Below are positions 1-11,533 of a DNA stretch of 64,000 bases, piece after piece (the first letter of the stretch is position 1; every line of letters starts with the position of its first letter). Below the pieces are notes generated by a model. That model did not search any database. It worked only from the letters and a program-made list of their open reading frames with translations, and was not told where the DNA came from. A program made the translations under genes and the position numbers. Source of the stretch: Asterochloris sp. CNOR1 (lineage: Eukaryota > Chlorophyta > Trebouxiophyceae > Trebouxiales > Trebouxiaceae); assembly GCA_963969365.1 (NCBI GenBank), contig OZ017751.1, positions 1-64,000 on the forward strand, in the 5' to 3' direction.

Positions 1-330
1 CCCTAAACCCTAAACCCTAAACCCTAAACCCTAAACCCTAAACCCTAAACCCTAAACCCTAAACCCTAAACCCTAAACCCTAAACCCTAAACCCTAAACC
101 CTAAACCCTAAACCCTAAACCCTAAACCCTAAACCCTAAACCCTAAACCCTAAACCCTAAACCCTAAACCCTAAACCCTAAACCCTGGACCCTAAACCCT
201 AAACCCTAAACCCTAAACCCTAAACCCTAAACCCTAAACCCTAAACCCTAAACCCTAAACCCTAAACCCTAAACCCTAAACCCTAAACCCTAAACCCTAA
301 ACCCTAAACCCTAAACCCTAAACCCGAAAC
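1..330. repeat. Telomere repeat array (CCCTAAA)n
   Basis: About 47 head-to-tail copies of the 7-bp unit CCCTAAA, almost perfect, with one variant unit (CCCTGGA) near 184-190. The C-rich strand reads 5' to 3' from base 1, so this is the left physical end of a chromosome. The unit is the TTTAGGG type known from land plants and many green algae. This is the main clue to organism type. Confidence 0.97.
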
Positions 331-495
331 CCGAACCCCGAACCCCTAACCCCTAACCCCCCGAACCCCGAAACCCCGAACCCCGAACCCCGAACCCCGA
401 ACCCCGAACCCCGAACCCCAACCCCGAACCCCGAACCCTGAACCCTGAGCCCTACCCCCTGGACCCTGAACCCTTAGCCCTACCCCCTGGACCCT
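331..495. repeat. Degenerate telomere-derived repeats
   Basis: The canonical array decays into variants built on CCCGAAC, CCCGAACC and CCCTGAACCC, with occasional CCCTACCCCCTGGA blocks. The variants become less regular away from the chromosome tip. This is the usual proximal zone of a telomere, where mutated units are no longer renewed by telomerase. No coding content is believed: the reading frames here only translate the repeat. Confidence 0.85.
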
Positions 496-1598
496 AACCC
501 CATCCCTGAATCGCATGAACATGTCACGCTCAGACAGGGGCATGTCCCTGATCTCTCCTCCGCTACACTTAGGGGCCTAAAACTTCAGCAGCCATGACGG
601 ACCTGGGCATCAGGGAAAGGAAACCTTAGTTTGCCATCCTGTGGCTTCTCTTAGCCACCGAGTGCTCACTGAAGGCTTATGCCATTCAAACCTACTGCTG
701 ATCAGCGGCAGTGCATGGCCATTCGTTCTGATCAATGCATGTCACCTTGTTGACTAGCATCTGTGAAGCCGCCACTTGTTGAGGGGTTCCATCTTGCAGA
801 GTATCAACGCCAGCAACCGATTTGGCGGCTGCATACAGCAGGCTAGGCTCCCTTGCAGCTATTTTTAAGTTCAAACTGTATTTGTGACGGAGCGATTACA
901 CCCCTGGACAGCTCCAGCAGAGCTGTCAGCAACCAACAACCCGTGAGAGCCATACAACAGATACCGCACTCACACCTGCAAGACCACTGCTCAGTTGCTC
1001 TGGAGACAGGCTGTCAGCTGTGACAGACAGACTAAACTTGATGAGTCAGACAGCAGACAGTCGATTGGGTTGCAACGGCCACAGCTGGCGTCTTCCATGT
1101 GGTGATTACCAGTATCAGGTGCCCCAAGTTGGCAGAAGCATGTCAAGCCCCTGAGCTGCATTGGGCACCTTTATAGCACAGCACAGCACAGCTTGCATAT
1201 GATACCAGCAGTGTAAATTCAGCACCTGAAGCTTTTTGGTCCAAATCTTTCTCTGTGATAGCACTGCGGCTGCACTTCTTGAAGGGGATTTCTCTCTCAA
1301 CTGCCTGCAACAAGCACAGACAGTCGTGGAGCAGGCCACTCTAGAGCTCAGCTGCAGATACCTCTCCAGCTGCATCTTGCAGAACGCTTTTCTTTGGTGA
1401 GCTCACATCCAGATCTGGAACCTTCAGGGTTTACAAGAGACACCTTTGATGTCTAACCCTTGACATCTGTATTCAACACACTACCTGTAATGACAGGAGA
1501 ACCTGGCCAGTCCCTCATCAAACAGACCTTTAAGCTGTTGTCAGAAAGGCTTTGGCTTTGTACACTGTGTAGATTTCACTTTGCTAAATGGACACAAC
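496..1598. other. Short gene-free subtelomeric spacer and PQBP1 3' flank
   Basis: No exon-like coding stretch or repeat array was seen. A TGTAA element on the minus strand (complement of 1431-1435) lies about 165 bp downstream of the PQBP1 stop codon. TGTAA is the usual green-algal polyadenylation signal, so this may mark the mRNA end. That leaves less than 1 kb between the last telomere-like repeat and the first transcribed gene, with no subtelomeric satellite. Confidence 0.5.
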
Positions 1599-4500
1599 TC
1601 AACCAGATGACGGCCCAATGCTAGGCTCATTACTAAGAGCTGTTGCATTTGCCCGCAACACCGAGCCAGGCGAAGGATATGGCCTTTGCTGAAATAACGG
1701 GCCTGACGCTGTGGTGTCAGCTGCTCTGGGCTGTGCTCCAGCAAGACCTGAGCTCCAGCCACCCTTTGGCGCATCTGAATATGCGGACTGCAGCCAAAAG
1801 GGCATTATTGAGAACATTGCCTGACGCATCTGCAGAACACTTCTCCTGAGCAAAGCGTAGAACCCAACACAAGATGGGGACCCATGCACAGTCTCAGATG
1901 TCCACATTGAGCTGAACTCATGCCGGAAGATTGTCTTGTACTCACCGGATCCATCGGATCAACACCTGCAGGCATGGCCCTTCCCTTGCGGCCACCTCCT
2001 CTGCCACTGCCATGAAGTGGAGGGCGCATACTGACTTCAAGTGCGGCGCTCCCGGACTGAACAGGCTGATACTGGACTGGCACAGCTGCTGTCACACCAC
2101 CTGCAACAAGTCAAGCAGCACTTCCTTTGCAGGCCTGCTCATGAACACCCTTGATGGCCAGCGCACAACGTAGGCTTGCAAAGTTGATGGTGCTCACAAG
2201 TGCGCATGCACAAGGTGCCCATCTGTGCCCTTTGCAGCCTGTATGGGTCATTGCAGGCACACCGAGGACACCTCCAGCATGCTGAAGTGAGAAGTTGCGG
2301 GTTGCGCCATGTTGCGGCCTGTGATAGCTCACCTGCAGTGAGTGCTGATGATGCTGACGATGGTACATCCCTGTAGTAGCCAAGGCCAAGGGGTCCCAGC
2401 TTGAAGGCATAGCCTGCTCGCTGCCCTGAAAAGGTGGTTGCCGGTACAAAGGCAGCCTGTGTGGCAGCATCTGGTCGGGTCCACTGTGTCTGTCCTGCAG
2501 CAAGGGAGCCAGTCTTGGGGACACAGAAGTTGGTCCACCTGATGCAGCTGTCTGTATGCAAGCGTTGTGTGTTTGAGGCCTAGCATGTCAATACAGCTTG
2601 AATTGAGTGAAGCATTCCCAAGGCTAGCAAATGGCACTCAGGGCGAAGCCACAAGCATGTAGATGCCAGCGTCCAGACAGGGCAGCAGGCTGACTGTCAC
2701 TAATGAAGCAATACCCAGGTCTGCCCAGCAGATGACAAACGCTTCACGGCAAAGCAGCAGGAAGACCTGAGCTGCATGTGAGACATGTTGAGTTGAACCA
2801 GGTTGCAAAGATCACCCCTCAATGCAGTGGAGCACAGCATTGGGCCCACACTGGACAATGCGGTCACCTGTGCCAGAATTGAAGTAATACACGCTCCCGC
2901 TGGCCGGGTCGGTGGTCTCACTCCACCCTGCCGGCAAGCTGTTTGCAGCAGGGACCACAGCTGCCTTGCTGACGCCAACACTTGGCCGCGTCCAGGCCCG
3001 CTCCCCCGTGGAGGGGTTGTACCAGTAGGGATGGTTGTAGGTGGGGTCCACAGCCTCGAACCAGCCAGGGGCCAGGTCGTTGGAACTGGTGCTGGGGCCA
3101 GTACCCAGCGCTGAGCCTGCAGAGGCTGGCTGTGGGGTAGAGACCATGGGCTGAGCTGCACTGGCCTCCTCCTGCAGGGCTTTGTGAAATACTTTCTGAG
3201 CCAGGTGTTGAGAGCAGCCAGAGCAGAGCATCTAATGGGTCTGGGAAACAGGGCTTGATGCGTTGAAATTATGACCCTTGAACTGGGCACAAACCAGAGC
3301 GAGACGTCACAAAGGCCTTTACAGAGTGGAACATGCAATACAAGCACACAAGCAGCTTCAGAGCAATTGCTTGAGAGGCAGTCTTGCAGCAGGTCAACAA
3401 AGAGAGTTAAAATCATTACCTTGGGCAATATGCCGCGAGCAGCAAGCCGCTTGCGCAGAGCAGGAGGCAACTTGCTGACACTGTCAGCCTCTGGCTTGGC
3501 GTCTCCATTCTCCACAGGTATGTCGCCATTAGTCTGCACAGAGAGAACATGAGATATATCCTGACCTGAAGCTTGCTGCACACATTGATCAGCCTGCAAG
3601 GCCTTGTTGACTGCTCCTGATAATGCACACGGTTGCAAAAACAGAAGTTGCTAGCAGCAATCGACAGCCCCAGACCATCCATGGGCTGGGACTTGCATTG
3701 CATGAAGCACAGCCCAGATACAATGTGAAAAGCAAGGCAAAGACTGCTTTGCATGGTGACAGGGGTGGCTGCAAATTAGATCCTGAAGAACGCAAGCATG
3801 AGCTTGCCTGAGCAAGAACACTTTTGTTGATGACTGGCGCCGCTGAGTAGGAGGGCTTAGGCAGCCTGGGGGCAGGAGGAGCTGGAGACATGTGTCCCTG
3901 AGGTTGCAGCGCAGGCTGGTCAGAACCCCCTGCAAAGACATCGATGCTTTCAGCACAGCATGCATTTGCTGTGCTGAGTACAGGTCTAAACTTGAGGCTG
4001 GCGCTCAACTCTCTGGACCCTGCCCCTTTTGATAACAGCTCGGCATGATTATGCAAGGCAGAAAAGCTCTTCTGACAAAGTGTAGCCAAGGGCAGCCTCG
4101 CAGTTGCCAACACTCTGTGGTGACAGGCAATAAGGCACATCAGGAGTAACCCCTCGCTGCAGCTTGACAGCGATGGTGGTGTCCCATCGACTCATGTCAG
4201 CCCTCTTGAAGACTATCGATGTACTGTAGCTTTTGGGCACTGGCAAAGAACACACGCAACATCATCCCAAGATTCATCAGCACAGCACGGGTGCCCCCTG
4301 GCAGAGAGGAACCGTCTTCCAGCAACAAGGCTGCAGGTTAGCAGCCGCACCTGTTGCAGCGGTGCCCTGATCAGCACTGGCGCTAGTGCTTGGCACGGCC
4401 TGGTGCTCCTGAGCCAACACTGCCTGCTGAGCACCTGAGTTCCACTCCACCTGCCTCTCTGGCTGCAAACCAGCACCCTCAGCAGGCCCTTGGCGTGTAG

Positions 4501-7017
4501 GGCCAGGCTGCTGAAGGTGTTCTGGGTAAGTGTCCATGCCAGCTGAGGACCCACCATCTGGTGCAGGTGGGGCGTGCAAGCCCTGTGCAGCAGCAGGGCG
4601 GCCTGCTGAGCTTGGGCCTGCAACACAGCAAGTGTAGATCAAGAAGAAGTTTCAGTGCAGCAGAATGGCTGGCCTTGCATCAGAGCAGCTGTGAGAAAGC
4701 TGAATAAGATTGAAAAGCACTTGCTGTGGGCAACGACCATCAGTCTGGGCAACGACCATCAGTCTGGGCAACGAGCATCAGTCACATGCGTGTCTGTCAA
4801 GGAGGAGCAAGTACCAATGCTTTGTGATCTCAGCTGAAATCCACAACACAATCTGGCAGATAAGCATTGCTGAGGAATGTCACAACACCCCTTCATGACA
4901 TGGCCTGACAGATTACCTGCTGACGGTGATGGCGGCGCCGCAGTCCCTGAGTGGTCCCAGCCCATGGCCTGCCCTCCCTGCTGCTGCTGGAACCCGTACC
5001 CAGCCTGCTGTGGGCCTTGCGCCTGCAGGCATGCTTGTACGCCTCCCAATGCCCTGGCTGCATGACATTGCAGCTTCCCCTGCTGGACATGAGCACATAC
5101 TCCACCCTACAGGATAGCCTATCACCGCTGCATGGGCAGACCAACAGATTACTGCCAAGTTCGACAGACAGCGCTGGGATGTTCAGAGGTAAAGGCAGCA
5201 TGTGACTTGTGGCCAGCAAGCATGGCATGGCATGCAAAGCCCTGCCAGCATCTTCCACAAAGCACACCTGCATGGCCTGAGGAGGGGGTGGCCCAGGTGG
5301 CTGACCAGGCGGAGCACGCTGCATCTGGGGAAGTTGCTCTGGCGGCCCCTGTAGCTGCGATGGCTGGCCAGGCAGGGAGTGCTGCATGTGATGCAGCTGC
5401 TGTGGCAGGCGTGGTGGCCCTGGCGGCCCTCCATCAGGCCTGCCCCGCCCTGGAGGTCCTGGAGGCCGCCTGGGTGGGCCTGGCGGCGCCCTGCAGGTGA
5501 CACAACAGTACAAATTCCTAGCCATTGTAACAGCCTCTGATTGTGTTGTACAGCTTCAGTTGCCCTGACAACATGTGGTGGCTCACAAGCCGCCAGTACT
5601 GCCTACAAGAAAGCACAAATCAGGTGCTGCTGCCACCTGCTGCAGCACATAGCCACTGTCTCCTGCTGGACGGAAGACCCTGCTGGCAACCAAACACCAA
5701 CAGGTCGGCAGCAGCATCTGCCTGCAAAAGCACAGGCTGCTCATGCTAGAGGTATGAGGGCGCGGTGTCAGTGCGAGTGCCTCACTTGGGTGGGCCTGGT
5801 GGCCGTTTCTGAGCAACTGCGTTCAGGATGGCGCTGGGTGGCTGGTAGTGCTGCCAATCGCCGGCCCCACGCTGACGCACAGGATCCTCGCTGAGTCCCT
5901 GCAGGGGCAGCATGCTGGAATGAGGGCACCGTGCATGCAGGTCAGGACAGCCAGACCCATGGAGCTCCACAACATTGTTAGCTGTCGCGTGTGTGCTGCA
6001 GGTGCAGCATGCTGGATGCAGGGCACTATGGAGGCTTGCCACAGCCGCTGACAACACAGGCTCCAAGGAACCGTTTTGCAGCAGCTACGCCGCACAGTGT
6101 GCCAGGTATGCTGCACAGAAATGAGTGCACCTTCCAGAAAACAGAGGGGCACATGCCGGCCCCAATCGACACAATCTCTGCAGATGGTCGTTGCACAGCT
6201 TGCTACAGCAAGAGGGAGAGCTGTGTACCTGGCGTGATGGACGCATGTCCGCCTCCATCTTCAGCAGCTTTTCCTGCAGCAATACTGCCTGGTCAGCGCC
6301 TGGAGATGCAGCTGGCCTTTTTGCAAAGCTAAAGCGCTGCATGCTCAGCGGCACAAAGAGCAGCAGCATCACCATAGTCAGGAGGCATGGCTTGCAATCA
6401 CCAGCCCTCTGACACTGGGACCCAGCACATAGCATGCACAGGGCACGCGGGATGACTTTGGCGTTGCAGCAATCAGCGCCTGGGCCACAAGCTGACCTTC
6501 AGCTGCACAGGATCCTGCCGCTGATCGTTGGACTGCACGTGCTCCCACTGCCGCTTCTTGCCACTGCAGGGCAGACCAGATCTCCACCTCAGCAGTGACT
6601 GCACTGCTACCAGGCCAGGACAAGGCTGGTGAGCTGACTTGCAGTGGGCTTGCCCAGACAGGAACCAGGGGCCTGACATGCAAGCCTCTGCCTTTCATTG
6701 GCCACATTGCTCCTGTGCAAGGCCCATCAGCGCCAATGCATGGCACAGCCTGGCTTGCCTGTGCATTGCCATTTGCATGTCCTGCTCCTGCTGCTGCAGC
6801 ACAACAGCTTGTACATTGGGGTCCAGGTCCGCCAGGCCAGACCCTGCAGGTCACACGGAACGTTCATGCAGACCTCTTGCTGCCGCAAAACAGTCATGCT
6901 TGGAGGCTAGTGTTTCACTGCATCACCTGCTGGTGGTGATGGGGGCAGAGCCACATGTGCTGGGTTGCCTGGGGTGCTGCCTGGAGCAGGTGCAGCGCCA
7001 TTCTGAGCTTTGGTCAT
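1599..7017 (-). CDS. PQBP1: PQBP1-like WW-domain splicing factor
   Basis: Fourteen exons on the minus strand join in phase to about 732 residues: 6927-7017, 6706-6843, 6497-6603, 6229-6336, 5786-5898, 5268-5490, 4917-5022, 4351-4617, 3808-3929, 3420-3533, 2868-3171, 2333-2494, 1946-2100 and 1599-1787. Order: an N-terminal low-complexity and Gln-rich helix; a Pro-rich tract ([13 protein letters not shown]); Gln/Pro/Gly-rich linker; a [15 protein letters not shown] motif; two WW domains ([11 protein letters not shown]..., then [11 protein letters not shown]... split by an intron and completed by TQWTRP); [16 protein letters not shown]; and a C-terminus with [20 protein letters not shown] and [20 protein letters not shown]. 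The last two blocks match the PQBP1 C-terminal tail that binds the U5 snRNP protein U5-15kD/Dim1. Inferred role: nuclear pre-mRNA splicing factor. It is far longer than human PQBP1 (265 aa) because of the N-terminal extension. The donor at 3808 is GC-type (GCAAGC). Confidence 0.93.
4728..4783. repeat. Three tandem copies of a 19-bp unit in a PQBP1 intron
   Basis: The unit GGGCAACGACCATCAGTCT occurs three times head to tail (4728-4746, 4747-4765, 4766-4783, the last with one substitution and slightly shortened). It lies in the intron between the PQBP1 exons ending at 4617 and beginning at 4917. It is a recent slippage-type duplication with no evident function. Confidence 0.8.
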
Positions 7018-7360
7018 CCAAGCAGGCAGAGTCATTCCTCTGCCGCGACCTGCCATGGCTGCTCAGAACTTTGGGGCAGATCGTCAAGCGCTCAATGGAA
7101 AGTCAGAAAGTGGAAAGGTTTTGCATGTGCATGATTTGTACCTGGGAAGTTCCGTGAGCGTCTTTGAGCTTTGAGTGAGGTATCTGTAGATACCATCCGT
7201 TCAGGGCTCCACTTGTCTGTGACTCCGACTGAAGGTGATCGCCTGTGCATTATATTGGGGGAGCAATCCAGTCTGCTGTGCACAGATGCTGAACTGGAAC
7301 CCTTATCGAGTGAGCAGAGAAACAGATCCCCATCTGTTCCCCCCCAGGTTGCCGCCACAA
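7018..7360. promoter_or_regulatory. Divergent (bidirectional) promoter region, PQBP1 / glucokinase
   Basis: The start codons of PQBP1 (7017, minus) and glucokinase (7361, plus) face away from each other with only 343 bp between them. Both promoters and both 5' UTRs must fit here. An A/T stretch (GCATTATATT, about 7247-7256) is the only TATA-like patch seen, about 110 bp before the glucokinase ATG. No other element is recognised. Shared regulation is an inference from the spacing only. Confidence 0.5.
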
Positions 7361-10300
7361 ATGGAGCGCTCAGGAAGCACAGCCCTCAAGCCTTCGGCAT
7401 CAGCATCGTCCCTGACATCTCTGACAGGGGGAGACTTCAGCCCCAAACATGGGGATCTGCGCAAGACAATGTGGCAGAAGTGAGCTCCTGCGGCATGAGT
7501 GGCCTTCCCGTCTGCAGATTAGCTCACACCCAACAAGATGCCTTGCAGGAAGCAGACTCAACTGTATCAGGAGACGTTGACGAGCCTGAGCCTGTCCCAC
7601 ATAGATGCAGAGGTAAAGCAAGGCTGAGCTCTTATCACAGGCAGCAAATCAGGCCGTGTCAGCTAAGAGCCTCACCGGATGCACTGTGCTCTCTTTGCAG
7701 GAGTTCAACCGCCAGGCAGACATCGCAGTAAATCTTCAGGCAAGGCTCCTGCACATGGTCGCTGTGAGGCTGCACTGCTTGCCAGGCCTGAGAGTGTGCC
7801 AGCAGCTTTGAGGCGCTTTGCTGTGTGCATTCGCTGGCTTGCTGCCTGCCATCAGCTGATGTTTATGCATTAGCATGCGAAAAATGACAGTCACCAAGCA
7901 GCAGTCCTGTGTCAATTCTACAGGCAACCAACAGCAGTGTGCCGGAGCCCGCAAGGGACGTGATCCTGACAGGCGATATTGGGGGAACTAATTGCCGCTT
8001 CACGCTGTGGGCTGCCAATGTTGGGGACGATGTGGACTATGAGGAGATCTTCAGCAAGGCAAGAAGGGGTGACAGCACAGGGGACAGAGTATGTTGTGTG
8101 TTGCATTGCGCTTTGGTGACATCCTCAAGGACATCACTTGAAGAGGTATCTGTGGGTGACAGGTGGCTTGGTTGGGTGGTCACCCCCTGCATGCTGTGAA
8201 CGTTGCCCTGCCCCCTGCCCTTTGTGATGGCAATCACATGCATGCTGCGCTCTCACTCGACCTGATGTTGTCGACCGTGCACAAGCAGGGGGGCGCATCT
8301 GCACTCCATGCACTGGTGTCATGCGCTCAGCTGTGCTTCTGCAGCATTTGGAGCAAGTTGCCCTGCTCCTGTTGGTCCCTGGGTGGGCAACTGCACAGCC
8401 ATGCATTCTTGTCTTGTGCGCAGCTGGATGCCTGGACCAGCCTGCTCTGCCTCGTTGCGGTCCAGGCACCATCAGGGGTGAGGCTGGCGGCACAGCCACC
8501 CATTGCTGTCATGCAGTCGGTCATTCTTGCTCAGCACCTGCATTCCACCCAGCACGCCTGCCGTCCAGAGTGCTGCCCATGCTGGTGGCACAGAACACGG
8601 CCACCTCCCTGCACCTTCTGCCTGACCTGCCTGGATGTCTAAATGACACAGCCTGAGAACCAGCTCTTGGCTACCCCTGCATCAGGCGACAGAGCGGCCT
8701 TGCATTGCTCAGTGTGGCCCCTGCCAATGTACCTACCATACTGGTGCAGACTTACCCTACCAAGGATTTTGCCACCTTTGAGGAGGCCCTCAGTGCACTC
8801 AGCGAGGAGGAGGCCTGGCAGGACAGCATGCCAGAGAGTGCAGCTCTGGCATGCGCAGGCCCAGGCAAGGCACTCTGGGACTGCAGCTGTGCTGCCTGTG
8901 AATGCCTCAATTTCAGCTGGAGCAATGCTCAGCACTACACTGCTGCCTGCTCCAGACCCCTGTACTGCACTTTCACCAACTTGCACACTTGGTGTGTGTG
9001 CCTGCAGTGGTTGATAACACATGCAGAATGACCAATCTGTCCTGGGTCATTGATGGAGACAAGCTCACAGAGTGAGCAATGCCAATTGGTTGCTTACATG
9101 CTTTCAGAGTGGTCTCCAACCTCACAGCAGGAGTGGCAGCCCCTCATGCTTGCAGGGACTTCGGCTTGAGAGTTGCAGTTTTGAATGGTGAGGCAGACCT
9201 TGAATGTTTTGCTGGTGCCTTCTGCAGCCTTTGTAAGCATGCTGAGACCATACACCTTCCTGCCCTGCCACAGATTTTGAGGCTTGCGGGTATGGCGTGA
9301 CAGTCCTTCATCCTAAGGACATTGTGAGGCAGTCGTATCATTTAATGCAGAGCACATGTCCATTTGCTCAGGTCAGAACCCACCTTTAAGCTTGCAGCTT
9401 GTGCCTGCAGATCACTCTAAATGATGCAAGGCAAATACCAAAGGCTCCGAAGGTGAGCAGTCAGCTGACCGCATGGCTACCTTTACAGTGAGCGAGATGG
9501 CCGGTGTGTGCATGCATCAGGCTCATGTGTTGAGGCTTGATGTGCTGATCACAGGCAGTGATGGGTCCTGGGACTGGGCTGGGCGAGGCTCAACTAGTGT
9601 GGGATGAGTCGTTTGAAGGTGCTTGCTGAGGGCAGCCCGCCATGCTCCCCTGCTGTGCTGAGCTGCTGGCTCTGCCCTGCAATGTCTTAATCTGCAGAGC
9701 AAGCAGCACCTGCTGTGCGACTCTGTCGCGCAAGCCGTGCAGCTGGTTGCTGGTTGCTGTTGCCCTTCATTGCAGAAACCCAGCAGCCTACTCAGACTCC
9801 AGAACCTCACTGTAGGCTACAAGTGCTGGCCATCAGAAGGCGCCCACGCGACCTTTGCAGCGCAGGGTGCCGTCCAGCGCCAGCTGCAGCAGTACTGTGA
9901 AGACAAGTTTGGTGGATACTGTGAAGGTAGGCTTCCCTTCTGGTGCTTGATGCAGCGCACTGCAGAGTTGCCTGGCAGTAAGTCACATCTGCCTCAGTAA
10001 GGACCCTGCTTGACCGTGCATGAATCAGGTCGAGTGCCTGCCTCAGATTAACTTTGCTTGGCCTTGTCCTGCTGGACTCACATGGCAAAGGGATGCAGAC
10101 GACCCAGCACAAGCAGGCCATGCATGTCCTGCAGACTAGTGTGGTTTGTTGGTGCACGGCTCAGCTTGAAGACCAGAGCACACAGCCTTTGCTGAAGCTT
10201 CCAGGCGGCATGAATCCAGACTGCAATGCCCTTTGCTGAAGCTTCCAGGCGGCATGAGTCCAGACTGCACCGATTCATGCCCTGCAGTGGAGCATGTGGC

Positions 10301-11386
10301 TTGCGGCAGTGGGCTGCAGAACATCTATGACTTCCTGCGCGAGGCCAACCCCGGGGGCCGCCCTCATGCAGAGCTGCAGCAAACGCGGACGCCACCAGAG
10401 ATTGGCAAAGCGGCCATGGCGGATGGAGATGAGCTGTGCCTGGAGGCTGTGGACCACTTCCTTTCTGTGCTGGGGGCAGAGGCGGCCCACATGGGCCTGC
10501 GCTTGCTGGCCACAGGCGGCGTGTACATAGCCGGTGGGACTGCAGCCTGAGGTGTGAAGGGGCAAGGCCCCGACCTTTGCTGTGTTGGCTGCCTCTGGGT
10601 GCTGCATTGGCTTTCAGGCTGCTGCTGAGACAGTGCTAGCAGGTGAGCAGGGCCTCATCGGCTCTGTTGTGCTTGTTTTGCTGCTCCACAACAGCCACGC
10701 TGACCCCTGTGCTAGCATCTAAGCCACTGCGGAGGCAAATGGTTGCCCTCCTTCAACATGCAGAGCAGAGGACAGTGTGGCAGCTGCAAGGTGGACAGTC
10801 ACTGCCTGGCGACTCCTCAGCACTGCCTGGAACTGACATGCAGGGGGCATCATCCCTAAGCTAATGGAGAGAGTGAGGAGGGGTGGCCTGCTGGAGGCCT
10901 TCCAGCACAAGGGAGGCCGCTTTGAGAAGGTCATCAGCACCATCCCTCTGTATGCTGTGAATGAAGACAGGTGGGGCCACTGCCATTTTAGCAGCTGGGT
11001 AACTTGTAGCTTGCGTGGCCATACAGCTTTGCCCTGGGACCCCGAGCTTTCATCTCAGCCCTCATGCTGACAGCCATGCTGTCGCTTTGATTGCAGTGCT
11101 TTGTTGACAGCTGTAAGGACATCTTGCTTACTGCCTTGGTCCTGCTGCTTCACTGATCACTGTGTGTTGTTCCAGTCACAGTGTTTTGCTGGCAGCTGCA
11201 AATGCAGTTCCAGCCATGCCTTGTATACGGCAATTCACTGACAGTGTGCGCACCAGCAGGTTAGGAATGTTTGGCTGCCGCGAATATGCCCTGCGTCTCC
11301 TGAAAACTCCCGAGGTTACAAAAGGATTCTATGGAGTGGTGGAATCAGCCCGCAGAGGCGACCTTTTCAAAATGAATACAATGTGA
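7361..11386 (+). CDS. GLK: Glucokinase, bacterial (ROK-independent GLK) type
   Basis: ATP-dependent glucokinase of the bacterial GlkA-like family (Pfam Glucokinase, COG0837), predicted to convert glucose to glucose-6-phosphate. Exons on the plus strand: 7361-7479, 7549-7612 and 7701-7739 (a non-catalytic N-terminal extension), then 7924-8058 with the nucleotide-binding signature LTGDIGGTNCRFTLW. Later exons carry TYPTKDFATFEEAL (about 8745-8800), CRMTNLSWVIDGDKL (about 9020-9070), FGLRVAVLNDFEACGYGV (split by an intron, 9160-9300), VMGPGTGLGEAQLVWDE (about 9555-9615), WPSEGAHATFAAQG (about 9829-9870) and LLATGGVYIAGG (about 10503-10540). The C-terminal exons contain GIIPKLMERVRRGGLLEAF and GMFGCREYALRLLK, with a TGA at 11384-11386. 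Motif order and the ATP/glucose-site residues are those of an active enzyme. Two introns (after 7739 and 8058) appear to use GC donors. The exact start and one junction near 8060-8700 are uncertain. No plastid transit peptide could be established. Confidence 0.92.
10186..10273. repeat. 44-bp tandem duplication in a glucokinase intron
   Basis: Two near-identical copies of a 44-bp unit starting CCTTTGCTGAAGCTTCCAGG (10186-10229 and 10230-10273) lie just before the acceptor of the exon that begins with the glucokinase EHVACGSGLQNIY segment. They differ at a few positions, so the duplication is recent. No coding role. Confidence 0.8.
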
Positions 11387-11533
11387 CTGGAGGAAGCATT
11401 CAGATTAGAAGATACACAGAAGTAGGACATGAATATGGTAGCTTGGGCCAACAATGCAGTCAAGTATCAGCAGTACCCAGCGTGAATTGCTGTGTTGCAT
11501 CTGTTCCAGTGTAGTGACTTGTGCTGCTGTGTC

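Noticed and set aside
346-543. Gly/Arg/Val-rich frame (GVRGSGFGVRG) as a gene
   Set aside because: It only translates degenerate telomere repeats.
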